Counted from the stretch's first letter, positions 46,655 to 56,260 are shown. The stretch: 64,000 nucleotides of DNA from Lactobacillaceae bacterium UBA5807 (GCA_002418005.1 DIDF01000056.1:17860-81859); one strand, 5' to 3'. A program made the numbers and translations. Notes: generated from the sequence alone by a model not told the origin.

Positions 46655-47473
46655 TTGGCAGATAGTAGGGATATCAAAGCTAATCGAATTGTGGTTAAAG
46701 TTGGAACCAGTAGTTTGATTCACCCAAATGGGACTGTTAATCTAAAAACTTTTGATCAGTTGGCTTTCGTTTTAAGTGCTTTAAATAATCAAGGCAAGCA
46801 ACTGATCCTGGTTTCTTCAGGAGCCATGGGAGTTGGGTTAAACAAAATGCATCTCAAAAATCGACCAGAGGAAATTGGTGCCCAACAAGCATTATCAGCA
46901 ATTGGGCAATCAGAACTGATGACTTTATTTACTCAAAGATTTGATCATTATCTAACTGATATTGCCCAAGTATTGCTTACCCATGACAATTTTGACTACC
47001 CAAAGAACAGCAAATACATTATGAATACTTTTGATTGTCTTTTAGCCGAAAATGTTATTCCAATTGTAAACGAAAATGATACCGTTGCTATCGATGAATT
47101 GGATCACAAAACCACTTTTGGTGATAATGACCAATTATCAGCCATTGTTGCCAGCCACGTTGATGCCGATTTATTAATTGTTTTATCCGATGTGAATGGA
47201 TTTTTCGACTCTAACCCCCACAAGAATGAAAATGCTAAATTGATTCCCGAATGTTCTCAAATTAATGAAAAAACATTTGAAATTGCCGAAGGTCGGGGAA
47301 GTCGTTTTGGAACTGGCGGCATGCATACTAAGTTACTTGCAGCAAAACGAATGATTGAAGAAGGCCGACAGATGGTTTTAGCCAATGGTAAGGATCCTAA
47401 AGTGATTTTTGATATTTTAGCCGGCAAAAAAATTGGGACTTTATTTACTCCCGTTAAAACAAAGGAGAGATAG
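46655..47473 (+). CDS. proB: Glutamate 5-kinase
   Basis: Phosphorylates glutamate, the first step of proline synthesis. The 272-residue amino-acid-kinase domain has VVKVGTSSL, VSSGAMGVG, NENDTVA and GTGGMHTKL. There is no C-terminal PUA domain, so it is the short type. The frame starts at GTG 46646, but that lies in the AGGTGAA ribosome binding site; TTG 46655 is properly spaced. First gene of proBA. Confidence 0.95.
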   Translation: MADSRDIKANRIVVKVGTSSLIHPNGTVNLKTFDQLAFVLSALNNQGKQLILVSSGAMGVGLNKMHLKNRPEEIGAQQALSAIGQSELMTLFTQRFDHYLTDIAQVLLTHDNFDYPKNSKYIMNTFDCLLAENVIPIVNENDTVAIDELDHKTTFGDNDQLSAIVASHVDADLLIVLSDVNGFFDSNPHKNENAKLIPECSQINEKTFEIAEGRGSRFGTGGMHTKLLAAKRMIEEGRQMVLANGKDPKVIFDILAGKKIGTLFTPVKTKER

Positions 47474-47475
47474 TC

Positions 47476-48732
47476 ATGGACACTATTATGAATGATGAAT
47501 TAGTAAAAATTGGTGAACAAGCAAAGAAAGCTTCGTTTGAGATTGGCCAATTAAAGACTTCTCAAAAAAATAGCATTCTCAAATCATTTGCTGATGCTTT
47601 GCTTGATAATAAAGAAGAGATCTTAGACGCTAATAAAAAAGATTTAAATACTGACAACAATGTCCCGCAAAAATTTGTTGACCGATTAACATTAAACGAA
47701 CAACGAATTAATGATATGGCAGAAGGCTTACGCCAAGTTGCCGGGCTCGCAGATCCAATCGGAAATATCGATAAAGGCTGGGTCAATAATTCAGGCTTAA
47801 ACATTATGAAGAAAAGAGTTCCCCTTGGAGTTGTCGCCATAATTTTTGAATCTCGCCCTAACGTGACTGTAGATGCATCTGCGTTGACTTTTAAAAGCGG
47901 AAATGCAGTAATTCTTCGTGGTGGCAGTGAAGCAATCCAAAGTAACTTGGCTTTGGCCAAAGTTATGCGAGACGTCTTAAAGAAAAACGGCCTGGACGAA
48001 AATATTATCCAAATTGTTCACGATACCAGCCATAAAGTTGCCAATGAATTAATGAATTTGACCAAATATGTAGACGTTTTAATTCCTAGAGGCGGTTCAG
48101 GTTTGATTCAAACTGTGGTCAAAAATTCCTCTGTTCCCGTAATTGAAACTGGTGCCGGAAATTGCCATATTTACGTTGATGAATATGCTGAAGAAAAAAT
48201 GGCTGAAGATATTGTCGTGAACGCAAAAGTTCAACGTCCCAGTGTTTGTAATGCCGCTGAAAAGTTGGTTATCAATTCAAAGGTTGCCAAAGACTTTCTT
48301 CCAAAAATTGCCCAAGCCTTAGAAAATCGTGGTGTCCAATTACGTGGTGATAAAAGAGCTGTAGGAATTGTTCCCTCAATTCTGCCAGCAACTGAAGATG
48401 ACTGGTCCACTGAATATAATGATTTAATTATGGCAGTGAAGGTAGTAGATTCGGAAGAGGAGGCTATTGCTCACATTAATAAATATTCAACTGGTCATTC
48501 TGAGGCAATCATTACTGACAATTACCAAAACAGTCAAAAATTCCTTCAACAGATTGATTCAGCCTGTGTTTACGTAAATGCTTCTACAAGATTTACCGAT
48601 GGCTTTGAATTTGGTTTTGGCGCCGAAATCGGTATTAGTACGCAAAAGCTTCACGCAAGAGGTCCAATGGGCTTAAATGAATTGACCACCACCAAGTACG
48701 AAATCCAAGGCAATGGCCAAATCAGAAAATAA
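47476..48732 (+). CDS. proA: Glutamate-5-semialdehyde dehydrogenase
   Basis: Reduces glutamyl phosphate to the semialdehyde that cyclises toward proline. The 418-residue aldehyde-dehydrogenase-fold protein has FESRPNVTVDA (nucleotide binding), SACVYVNASTRFTDG and the catalytic Cys in QRPSVCNAAEKL. It starts 2 bases after proB and ends exactly where the convergent Nudix gene stop begins. No proC is seen here. Confidence 0.95.
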   Translation: MDTIMNDELVKIGEQAKKASFEIGQLKTSQKNSILKSFADALLDNKEEILDANKKDLNTDNNVPQKFVDRLTLNEQRINDMAEGLRQVAGLADPIGNIDKGWVNNSGLNIMKKRVPLGVVAIIFESRPNVTVDASALTFKSGNAVILRGGSEAIQSNLALAKVMRDVLKKNGLDENIIQIVHDTSHKVANELMNLTKYVDVLIPRGGSGLIQTVVKNSSVPVIETGAGNCHIYVDEYAEEKMAEDIVVNAKVQRPSVCNAAEKLVINSKVAKDFLPKIAQALENRGVQLRGDKRAVGIVPSILPATEDDWSTEYNDLIMAVKVVDSEEEAIAHINKYSTGHSEAIITDNYQNSQKFLQQIDSACVYVNASTRFTDGFEFGFGAEIGISTQKLHARGPMGLNELTTTKYEIQGNGQIRK

Positions 48733-49290
48733 TTATTGATTTTTTTCGAATAAAGTAAAATAAGTTACCGCCGAAATTGTTTGGGCGGTATTTATTTTGC
48801 CCTGTTTAATCCAATCCATTACTTGGGAATAATCGACTAAACTGCTGGAAACAAATTCGTCATGATCAAAATGAGTCGAAACGCGATTCTTTGGATCAAA
48901 TTTTACTAGCATCAAAGCACAGGTCTGATCCATAAACCCTTCTGAAGAAGTGATATTAATCATTTCTTTGACACTAGAAGCAACATAGCCAGTTTCTTCT
49001 TGCAGCTCTCGCTTTGCCGCAGCCAGACTATTTTCGCCAGGATTAATAATTCCTGCTGGAAGAGAAACTGATTCAGCATTTATCCCCACTCGATATTCAC
49101 TATTCATCACAATTTTCTGATCAGAAGTCATCGCTAAAATTGTCACGGTCGGATCGCACTTAATTAAATCCCTTTCAACCGTCAAACCATCTGGCGTTTT
49201 AATATGTAATTTTTGGACCCCGTAAACCGGTCCTGAATATACTTGTTTTCTATCAAGGATTTCGCCTTTTTTATGCCAACGTTCAAACAT
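48733..49290 (-). CDS. Nudix hydrolase (ADP-ribose pyrophosphatase-like)
   Basis: A 185-residue Nudix enzyme. The Nudix box GIINPGENSLAAAKRELQEETGY fits G-x5-E-x7-R-E-U-x-E-E-x-G, with the metal-binding Glu residues intact. The layout (short N-terminal beta domain, box near residue 95) fits ADP-ribose pyrophosphatases such as NudF. Its stop codon abuts the proA stop with no bases between. Substrate unproven. Confidence 0.85.
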   Translation of the reverse strand: MFERWHKKGEILDRKQVYSGPVYGVQKLHIKTPDGLTVERDLIKCDPTVTILAMTSDQKIVMNSEYRVGINAESVSLPAGIINPGENSLAAAKRELQEETGYVASSVKEMINITSSEGFMDQTCALMLVKFDPKNRVSTHFDHDEFVSSSLVDYSQVMDWIKQGKINTAQTISAVTYFTLFEKNQ

Positions 49291-49334
49291 TTAACCACTC
49301 CATTTTAAAATAGTTTTATATTTATAATGATACC

Positions 49335-49368
49335 AAAAACGGAAGCCCTATAGCGGACTTCCGTTTTT
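49335..49368. terminator. Bidirectional terminator overlapping the marR end
   Basis: aaaaacggaag (49335-49345) pairs perfectly with cttccgttttt (49358-49368), with a 12-base loop. Its right arm lies in the last codons of the MarR gene, whose TAG is in the loop. On the minus strand the stem is followed by T residues. Confidence 0.88.
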
Positions 49369-49815
49369 ATATGCTTGAGTGAGACCATCAAGTAATTTGA
49401 TGACACCCTTGCGTTCTTTTTTACCTAATTTTTCTACTTCAACGCTATAAGTTTCTTTGACCTTGTCGTTCATATTGCTTCTAAAGGTAGCAAGCTTTTG
49501 AGCATCCTCGGTAATTTCAAAATGTTTTTTTCGCTTATCAGTTTTAGAAGGTACCTGATTGATTAAATTCATTTCGGATAATCGCCGAATTGCTGCTGTA
49601 ACAGCCGGTCTTGTTAACCCTAGTTGTGCTGCAATAAACGAGTTATTGGCTTCATCACCATACTTTGAAATTATTCCAATAATATGCACCTGGGTTGGAG
49701 TAACTGAATAACCACTGTCCGAAACTGACTGGTAAAAGGACTCATTTCGATTAGGATCAGAGACAAGGTCAACGAATTCGATTAATTTATTTGCTAGTTT
49801 ATCTGATTTACTCAT
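49348..49815 (-). CDS. MarR-family transcriptional regulator
   Basis: A 155-residue winged-helix regulator. The recognition region is NSFIAAQLGLTRPAVTAAIRRLSEMNLI, followed by the wing VPSKTDKRKKHFEIT, both typical of MarR. Helices at both ends would form the dimer. It lies downstream of the YibE/F-type pair, about 90 bases away, and may control it or itself. Ligand unknown. Confidence 0.85.
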   Translation of the reverse strand: MSKSDKLANKLIEFVDLVSDPNRNESFYQSVSDSGYSVTPTQVHIIGIISKYGDEANNSFIAAQLGLTRPAVTAAIRRLSEMNLINQVPSKTDKRKKHFEITEDAQKLATFRSNMNDKVKETYSVEVEKLGKKERKGVIKLLDGLTQAYKNGSPL

Positions 49816-49908
49816 AATACATCCCTCATTTGTTGACTGTGCACCTTTGTTTAATTATTCATTTAACTAATTTACCTTTATTATAACTAGATTAACCAGA
49901 TTATAAAG

Positions 49909-50670
49909 CTATTTGACCTTTTGTTTGTTATGCAGACGAATGCTCATAATCAAGGTCGTGATTGGTATTGTCAAAACCACTCCAATAAAGGCCACCATAA
50001 TCGCAATTAGTTCCCCCGCAAAAACTTTATCATTTATGATTGTGCCAAGTGAATAATTAAGTCCTTTAAACCACATAAATAACGCTAAAGAACTACCGAA
50101 GAATCCAAAGAATAAGGTGTTGACAGCTGTGCCAATAATTTGCCGCCCAATAATGGTTCCATCAAAAAATAATTGTTTGGGTAAAATTGCACTATGCTGA
50201 GAAATAATTTCGTCTAACCCAGAAGCAATTGCAATCGCGGCTTCCGCAATTGCGCCAAGAGAGCTTAAAATTGCCGTTGATACTGCTACTGCAGTAAAAT
50301 CAATTCCAACTAAAGTTGATAAGCCCTCAAGTTCATCACTATCTTCCAACCCAAATCCACCAACTTTTGCCCAATTTTCGATCGGCAAAATAATGGCAAC
50401 TAAAATCAACAAAATAACGAGGGCAGCAAAAAATGCGCTAGAAGATGCATTATCCGAAGCGTTGCTCCAAAAAATCGTAATGGAAAGCAGAATAATACTC
50501 GAAACCAAAGTAACGATTATTGGAGAAAAATGAAATGCCATTAAAACAACACTGATGAAAAGAATTCCAAAATTTATCAACAGTCCCAGATAAGAGCTGA
50601 TTCCCTGACTTCCTCCTACTGAGACCATCAGAATAAGCAGTACCAGCCACAAGACCGTTATTGTACCCAT
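49909..50670 (-). CDS. YibE/F-type integral membrane protein
   Basis: A 253-residue protein with about six membrane segments. The family-type region GLDEIISQHSAILPKQLFFDGTIIGRQIIGTAVNT is paralogous to ATDIVASLATLKKEKPEMSRMQLFNSGRAIGRSIMGPL-type sequence in its neighbour, split here for length: note GRQIIGT against GRSIMGP. It starts at ATG 50670, which overlaps the stop of the upstream gene as TAATG. The function of the family is unknown; a membrane complex of the two proteins is likely from the coupling. Confidence 0.8.
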   Translation of the reverse strand: MGTITVLWLVLLILMVSVGGSQGISSYLGLLINFGILFISVVLMAFHFSPIIVTLVSSIILLSITIFWSNASDNASSSAFFAALVILLILVAIILPIENWAKVGGFGLEDSDELEGLSTLVGIDFTAVAVSTAILSSLGAIAEAAIAIASGLDEIISQHSAILPKQLFFDGTIIGRQIIGTAVNTLFFGFFGSSLALFMWFKGLNYSLGTIINDKVFAGELIAIMVAFIGVVLTIPITTLIMSIRLHNKQKVK

Positions 50671-51776
50671 TACTTTTCATCTCCCTTTATCCAAAGACCG
50701 GCGAAAAGGCTGGACAACAATACTGTTAAAACAATTCCAATTGCACTGACTAAACTGGAAATCATGCCTAAAGACATATTCATTGAAAATGAATAGCCCC
50801 AGCTGTTGCCGTTTTTCAGAAACAAAATTGTCATTGCAAAGGTCTCTGCCATGAAGATAAAAAATAACACGTTAATTAAAGGCCCCATAATGGACCTACC
50901 AATTGCCCGCCCCGAATTAAACAATTGCATTCGCGACATTTCTGGCTTTTCCTTTTTTAAAGTCGCCAAAGAAGCAACAATATCGGTGGCTTCATCCATG
51001 ACTGCTCCCAAAACACCAATTAATACTTCAGCCAGAAATAAGGGTTTGGGTAGTTGAGTAACGTATTGCATTGACTCATAATAAACGCCTTTTTCTTGAG
51101 TAAACCCAAAGATTAACAACATAATTAAAATTGTTGCGGTAGTAGATCCCACAACTGCCATCAACGTTACCATCATCTTCTTGGTCCAGCCCATAACAAG
51201 AAACAAAGTAAGGGCGCAAAAAATCACAGCTAAAACACTAAAAATAAGAATTACCGGAGCACCATTTGTTCTTTCATTAATTCGAATAGCCAGCCAAAAA
51301 AGCAATGTATTAACCAAAATACTAAAAATAACCACAAATCCCCTAAATTGAAGGACTATTAGCAACAAACTGATTGCAATGGCAAAAAGAATGGCAATTG
51401 GCACGTCTCTTTTTAGATCTTTGACGGTTGCATGAAGCCTCGGTTTTGTATGAAGAGCAATGAAAACCTTTTGACCAGGCGCAAGCTTATGATCCATAGC
51501 ATTGGAATCAGAATAAGTATTTTGGATTGTAAGTGTTCGGCCAGAATATTTTCCATTAATAATTTTGCCAGTTAACTTTTGATCAGTTTGATGATCCACA
51601 TTATGAAATTCATCAACGACTTTCTGCTGTTTGCCATTTATCACTCGATGAATCTGAAAAATCGGCTGGGTATAAAAATGGTCATCATGAGAAGCCAAAA
51701 CAACAACTGCAAGACAAAAAACAACTGCTAAAATGACCTCGACTAAAAGTTTTTTAACTCCAGAGACTTTTAACAT
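50670..51776 (-). CDS. YibE/F family membrane protein
   Basis: A 368-residue protein. One N-terminal membrane segment (about 8-28) is followed by an extracytoplasmic beta-rich domain (30-115) with GKYSGRTLTIQNTYS, and then about seven further membrane segments. Signature parts are MDEATDIVASL and SGRAIGRSIMGP. The frame opens at a TTG at 51794, but GAAGAGAA precedes ATG 51776. First gene of a coupled pair with the smaller paralogue. Function unknown. Confidence 0.82.
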   Translation of the reverse strand: MLKVSGVKKLLVEVILAVVFCLAVVVLASHDDHFYTQPIFQIHRVINGKQQKVVDEFHNVDHQTDQKLTGKIINGKYSGRTLTIQNTYSDSNAMDHKLAPGQKVFIALHTKPRLHATVKDLKRDVPIAILFAIAISLLLIVLQFRGFVVIFSILVNTLLFWLAIRINERTNGAPVILIFSVLAVIFCALTLFLVMGWTKKMMVTLMAVVGSTTATILIMLLIFGFTQEKGVYYESMQYVTQLPKPLFLAEVLIGVLGAVMDEATDIVASLATLKKEKPEMSRMQLFNSGRAIGRSIMGPLINVLFFIFMAETFAMTILFLKNGNSWGYSFSMNMSLGMISSLVSAIGIVLTVLLSSLFAGLWIKGDEK

Positions 51777-51886
51777 AAATTCTCTTCTTTTCAATTTTTT
51801 TAAAATAACAGGGCAATTGTAGCATTTTAGGAAAATGATTGATCTCTTAAATTTAAAGCTTTTAAAAACTTTAAATTGGCTAAAAA

Positions 51887-51929
51887 CAAAAAGCCACTAA
51901 GTTGTTGTGACACCAGCAACTTAGTGACT
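51887..51929 (-). terminator. Terminator after the universal stress protein gene
   Basis: A 13-bp stem: 51892-51904 (agccactaagttg) with 51917-51929, one mismatch. On the minus strand it is followed by a run of T. Confidence 0.88.
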
Positions 51930-51940
51930 AAAATTTTGAA

Positions 51941-52378
51941 TTATTCTTCTGGATCATTAATTACAAAGACATTATTGGTTGCATGACGGACGACGTACTC
52001 AGTGGTTGAGCCCAATATTGCCCGAGAAATTCCGTTAACGCCTGACTTGCCCATAATTGTCATTGTCGCTTTAAACTGAGCTGGCAATTTTTCAGCAATT
52101 TGAATTTTAGGAACTCCAATAATAAAGTGCGTTTCTGCTTTAACGCCCGCTTTTTCAGCTTCTTTTTTTGCTTGATCTAAAAGAGCATTTGCCCTAGTTT
52201 CAAAAGACTGCATGACATCTTGGCCAAGGGTCACACCATACTGAACGTACCGCTGGTCAGTGGCAATGGAGACAATTTGTAAAGTTGCATCTAACTGCTT
52301 ACCATAATGAACTGCTGCTTTTAAAGCCTTTTCGGCATTTTGACTGCCATCAATTGGAACTAAAATATTCCCACTCAT
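51941..52378 (-). CDS. Universal stress protein, UspA family
   Basis: A 145-residue single Usp domain. VPIDGSQNAEKAL at the start and the ATP-binding motif GKSGVNGISRAILGSTTEYVVRHA (G-x2-G-x9-G-S/T form) are both present, so it belongs to the ATP-binding Usp type. Monocistronic with its own terminator. Specific role unknown. Confidence 0.92.
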   Translation of the reverse strand: MSGNILVPIDGSQNAEKALKAAVHYGKQLDATLQIVSIATDQRYVQYGVTLGQDVMQSFETRANALLDQAKKEAEKAGVKAETHFIIGVPKIQIAEKLPAQFKATMTIMGKSGVNGISRAILGSTTEYVVRHATNNVFVINDPEE

Positions 52379-52470
52379 AAGATGACCTCCTTTATTATTC
52401 GCTACTCTAACTTAAGTTTACTCTTTTTTTTCTAAGCACACTAAATAATAACCCGTTTTGTTAAATTATT

Positions 52471-52968
52471 TCACTTCGTTAAATGCTTGACCAATTCCTT
52501 ATTATAAGCTAAATCATTCTGACGATTTTCTTGGCGCTTTGCAAAGGTTGATGTTAAATATTTTTCTTCCGAACTTTCAGGGATCAATTTCTTAAAGGAA
52601 ACTTCGTCAGCTTTCACCACAAGACTGCAAAACGAAGTAAAAGCAATCTTTTGTTCATCTTTAAAAGTATCATTAGCGATGATCTTGGTGAAAACCTCAA
52701 TTACTTTTCCTTTGGCTCCAGTAACATACGAGACACAAGTAACCAAATCTGACTGGGTAAGAGGAGTCAAAAAGTGGACATGGTCATAGCCGGCAGTAAC
52801 AAAATCTCTTTGTGGGCGAAATTTTGCTGCTGCCAAACCTGCGTTGGCATCCAAGATTTCTAAAGTTCTGCCGCCAAATTGAATTCTACTATTGTTTAAA
52901 TCACGATAAAAAACGTAGGAATCATTAATTGCTCGGGTCTTAGAACAAGTTATTGTATTAATCTTCAT
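52471..52968 (-). CDS. Hotdog-fold acyl-CoA thioesterase
   Basis: A 165-residue protein of the cytosolic acyl-CoA hydrolase group. The hotdog pattern includes GGRTLEILDANAGLAAAKF, where the Asp of LEILDANAG is the catalytic-site residue, and VTAGYDHVHFLTPL. It resembles Bacillus YkhA-type thioesterases. ATG 52968 follows AAGAAG; a TTG immediately before it is an alternative start. Chain-length preference cannot be told. Confidence 0.82.
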   Translation of the reverse strand: MKINTITCSKTRAINDSYVFYRDLNNSRIQFGGRTLEILDANAGLAAAKFRPQRDFVTAGYDHVHFLTPLTQSDLVTCVSYVTGAKGKVIEVFTKIIANDTFKDEQKIAFTSFCSLVVKADEVSFKKLIPESSEEKYLTSTFAKRQENRQNDLAYNKELVKHLTK

Positions 52969-53121
52969 CAACTTCTTTTAATAAATTTTCAACCACCGTA
53001 ATTCTATTCTTTTTAAGACTGCTTTGCACTGCCTCAATTTCCCAAACTCCTTTTAAATCAATGAATAAAGGAATATAATTGTTCAAACGAATTAACCATA
53101 TTTTTGGTTAGGAGGATTTTT

Positions 53122-55053
53122 ATGACAGAAGAAAAAAACGATAGTGTTGATACTTCTTTAATTAAAGATGACCTTTACGCGGCCGTTAACGGCAATTGGC
53201 TAAAAACAGCTAAGATTCCTGCTGATCACGCAACCACCGGTGGCTTTACCGATTTAAACGACAACATCGACAAAACCTTAATGAGCGATTTTGATAAGTT
53301 AGCTAAGCAAGATGACGAAAAACGCCCAGCTCCTTTTTATGAGTTCATGAAACTTTATCAGCTCGCCGCAAACTTTAAGAAGCGTGATGCCGACGCTGGC
53401 GATCCTCTCAAACCATATCTGGACAAGATTGAGGACATTTCAAGTTTTGAAGACTTGAATAATCAGATTTCAGGCTGGATTAAAAATGGTTTCCCATTGC
53501 CGTTTGGCTTTGGAGTTGAACCTGACATGAAAAATACTCAAATCAATACTCTGTATGCCGGGGCCCCAGGACTGTTTCTTCCTGACCGCACCTATTATGA
53601 AAATAATAATCCGGCTTATAAACAGTTAATGCCAATCTTCACACAAATGGCCAACCAATTATTGGTTCTCGCCGATTACAGCGCTAGTGAAGCCAGTGAA
53701 ATTGTTGAATCAGCCAAAAAATTTGATCAAGAAATTGCCCCTCATGTAAAATCAGCTGAAGAATCTGCAGACTACACAAAATTTTACAACCCTACTAAAT
53801 TTGCCGATTTTGCAAAAACTAGTAATACTTTTGACTTTACGACTACTGTTAAACAACTGTTTGAGAAAATTCCTGAAGAAATTATTGTCGAGCAGCCTAA
53901 GTACTTTAAAGCATTTAATTCAATCGTTAATGATGCCAACTTCAGCGACATGAAGAACTGGATTTTAATTAAGTTTGTCATTAGCCATGCTGGTTTTCTT
54001 TCTGAAGATTTCCGTCAAACTGGTTCAACTTTTAGTCGAGCTCTTTCAGGTAAGAAATCTGCTACCCCGCAAAAAAAGTCGGCATTTTATTTAGCATCCG
54101 GAGTCTTCGGTCAAACTGTAGGTGATTATTATGCCAAAAAATACTTTGGTCCTAAAGCTAAAAGTGATGTTGAAAGAATGGTAAGATCAATGATTGCCAT
54201 TTATAAAAAGCGTCTCCAAAATAATACCTGGCTTGGTGAAGCAACCCGTAAAAAAGCGGTTGTAAAATTAGACAAACTTGAACTTCATGTTGGCTACCCC
54301 GAAAAAATCGATGAACTGGAATTCAAATACAAAGTTGTTGATGAAAACAAGGGTGGCAATCTCCTTGAAAACATGATGGCCTTTGGCAAAATTTCGGTGG
54401 AAGATAACTTTGCCAAACTTGGTAAAAAAGTTGACCGTAGTCGTTGGGAAATGAGCGCTGCAACTGTTAATGCTTATTACAACCCTTCGTTTAACAGCAT
54501 TGTCTTTCCTGCAGCTATTCTCCAAGCACCATTTTATAGTTTAAAGCAATCATCAAGTGAGAACTATGGCGGCATTGGTGCAGTTATTGCCCACGAAATC
54601 TCCCACGCTTTTGACAATAACGGCGCAAAATTCGATGAGTATGGCAATATGAATAACTGGTGGACCAAAGCAGATAATGAATACTTTAAAAAATTAGCAA
54701 ATAAGATGATCAAAGAGTTTGACGGAATTCCATTTGCTGGCAGCAAAGTTAATGGTAAATTAACAGTCTCCGAAAATATCGCTGACGCTGGCGGTTTAAG
54801 CTGTGCCAATGAAGCAGCCAAAGAGGAAGATGAAACTGATCTAAAAGCTTTCTTTATTAATTGGGGACGAATTTGGCGGATGAAGGCAATTAAACAATAT
54901 CAACAGCTCTTATTAAATATTGATGTTCATGCCCCAAACGTTTTGCGAGCAAATGTTCAAGTAAAAAATCTCGATGATTTCTATTCCACGTTTGACGTCA
55001 AAAAGGGCGACGGCATGTATCTTCCCGAAGATCAAAGGGTAAAAATTTGGTAG
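53122..55053 (+). CDS. pepO: M13-family endopeptidase PepO
   Basis: A 643-residue zinc metallopeptidase (neprilysin type) that cuts oligopeptides in the cytoplasm. Zn motif HEISH at 491-495 and ENIADAGGL, with the third ligand Glu about 55 residues later, are intact. NAYYNPSFNSIVFPAAILQ is the usual substrate-binding strand. No signal peptide. AGGAGG precedes ATG 53122; the frame from 53104 is not supported. Confidence 0.95.
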   Translation: MTEEKNDSVDTSLIKDDLYAAVNGNWLKTAKIPADHATTGGFTDLNDNIDKTLMSDFDKLAKQDDEKRPAPFYEFMKLYQLAANFKKRDADAGDPLKPYLDKIEDISSFEDLNNQISGWIKNGFPLPFGFGVEPDMKNTQINTLYAGAPGLFLPDRTYYENNNPAYKQLMPIFTQMANQLLVLADYSASEASEIVESAKKFDQEIAPHVKSAEESADYTKFYNPTKFADFAKTSNTFDFTTTVKQLFEKIPEEIIVEQPKYFKAFNSIVNDANFSDMKNWILIKFVISHAGFLSEDFRQTGSTFSRALSGKKSATPQKKSAFYLASGVFGQTVGDYYAKKYFGPKAKSDVERMVRSMIAIYKKRLQNNTWLGEATRKKAVVKLDKLELHVGYPEKIDELEFKYKVVDENKGGNLLENMMAFGKISVEDNFAKLGKKVDRSRWEMSAATVNAYYNPSFNSIVFPAAILQAPFYSLKQSSSENYGGIGAVIAHEISHAFDNNGAKFDEYGNMNNWWTKADNEYFKKLANKMIKEFDGIPFAGSKVNGKLTVSENIADAGGLSCANEAAKEEDETDLKAFFINWGRIWRMKAIKQYQQLLLNIDVHAPNVLRANVQVKNLDDFYSTFDVKKGDGMYLPEDQRVKIW

Positions 55054-55148
55054 GAAGTCTATGCGTTGTATTTTCTCCAAGTTTTATGTACACTTATGGC
55101 AATGAAAAAGGCTATAATAGATTAATGAAATATAATGGGGTGATGGAT

Positions 55149-55319
55149 ATGAAACTAACAGAATATCTTCACGACCAACTTAAATTCTTAAATGATCAAA
55201 TGGAAGACGCTAAAAGTAAAAACAACGAAACAATGCAGTACTTGGTGGATTCTAAAATCACAGAAGTTAAGTTGATTCTAGAAGCACTACAAAAAGGAAT
55301 TATCGATGGCATCAGCTAA
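55149..55319 (+). CDS. Small hypothetical protein
   Basis: A 56-residue, mostly helical protein (KLTEYLHDQLKFLNDQMEDAK), probably a short coiled coil. The frame opens inside pepO, but the only good ribosome binding site (GGGGTGATGG) precedes ATG 55149. A hairpin terminator follows 16 bases after the stop. Unknown function. Confidence 0.6.
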   Translation: MKLTEYLHDQLKFLNDQMEDAKSKNNETMQYLVDSKITEVKLILEALQKGIIDGIS

Positions 55320-55334
55320 GCTGGACTATTGAGG

Positions 55335-55360
55335 ATAGCCAATTCAATGGCTATTTTTTA
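55335..55360 (+). terminator. Rho-independent terminator
   Basis: atagcca (55335-55341) pairs with tggctat (55348-55354), followed by six T. Confidence 0.85.
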
Positions 55361-55392
55361 TGGATAAAAAACTTTCAAAGGGAGTAAATTAA

Positions 55393-56193
55393 TTGATTAC
55401 TTTAAAATCAAGTCGTGAACTGGAAAAGATGGCAGAGTCAGGAGCTGTTTTGGCAGGAGTTCATAAAAAACTCAGAAATATTATTAAACCTGGTTTGGAT
55501 ACCTGGGATATTGAAGAATTTGCCAACAAATATATCACTGATCATGATGCTTATCCTTCTGAAAAAGGATTTGAAGGATATAAGTATGCAACATGTGTTT
55601 CGGTAAATGACGAAGTTGCTCATGGAATTCCTCGTAAAGGTTTAATTCTAAAGAACGGCGATATTGTTAAGGTAGACATGACTGTTAACAAAGACGGTTT
55701 TGAAAGTGATTCCTGCTGGTCATACGCAGTCGGCGAGGTTTCGGACGAAGTCAAACATTTAATGCATGTTACTCACCATGCCCTTTACTTTGGAATTGAT
55801 CAAGCTGTTGTTGGTAACCGAATCGGTGATATTGGTGCTGCAATTCAACATTATGTTGAAGATGAAAATGGTATGGGTGATGTTCGAGAATTGATTGGTC
55901 ACGGCATTCAACCAACCATGCATGAAGCTCCAAATGTTCCTAACTATGGCGAAGCTGGTCAAGGTCTCCGTTTACGTGAAGGAATGACTATCACCATCGA
56001 ACCAATGGTCAACGTTGGTACTTGGCAAATCAAGGATCGCTACGACAAGAAGGATGACTGGACTTATTACGTTTCAGCCGATGGTTCACTTTCATGTCAG
56101 TACGAGCATACATTGGCAATCACTAAAAATGGTCCGCGACTTTTGACCTCTCAAGATCCAGAATTCGACAAAAAATATTTATTTGATATTTAA
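55393..56193 (+). CDS. map: Type I methionine aminopeptidase
   Basis: Removes the N-terminal methionine of new proteins. The 266-residue pita-bread enzyme has metal ligands in KVDMTVN and ESDSCW (two Asp), GHGIQPTMHE (His), TIEPMV (Glu) and YEHTLA (Glu). It starts at TTG 55393 after AAAGGGAG. The lactic-acid-bacteria form carries an insertion around WQIKDRYDKKDDW, present here. Monocistronic. Confidence 0.95.
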   Translation: MITLKSSRELEKMAESGAVLAGVHKKLRNIIKPGLDTWDIEEFANKYITDHDAYPSEKGFEGYKYATCVSVNDEVAHGIPRKGLILKNGDIVKVDMTVNKDGFESDSCWSYAVGEVSDEVKHLMHVTHHALYFGIDQAVVGNRIGDIGAAIQHYVEDENGMGDVRELIGHGIQPTMHEAPNVPNYGEAGQGLRLREGMTITIEPMVNVGTWQIKDRYDKKDDWTYYVSADGSLSCQYEHTLAITKNGPRLLTSQDPEFDKKYLFDI

Positions 56194-56204
56194 AATGTAA
56201 CCAA

Positions 56205-56260
56205 AATTATAGCCTCTTTAACTCAGAATTATTCCATCCTGATATAAAGAGGCTATAATT
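56205..56260. repeat. 16-bp perfect inverted repeat between map and pgpA
   Basis: aattatagcctcttta (56205-56220) and its exact complement (56245-56260) around a 24-base loop. It is not followed by a T-run, so it is not a standard terminator. The right arm contains TATAAT (56253-56258), 27 bases before the pgpA start. Confidence 0.7.

Noticed and set aside
47562..47960. 132-codon open frame opposite proA
   Set aside because: It is antisense to an intact conserved enzyme gene and has no start signal.
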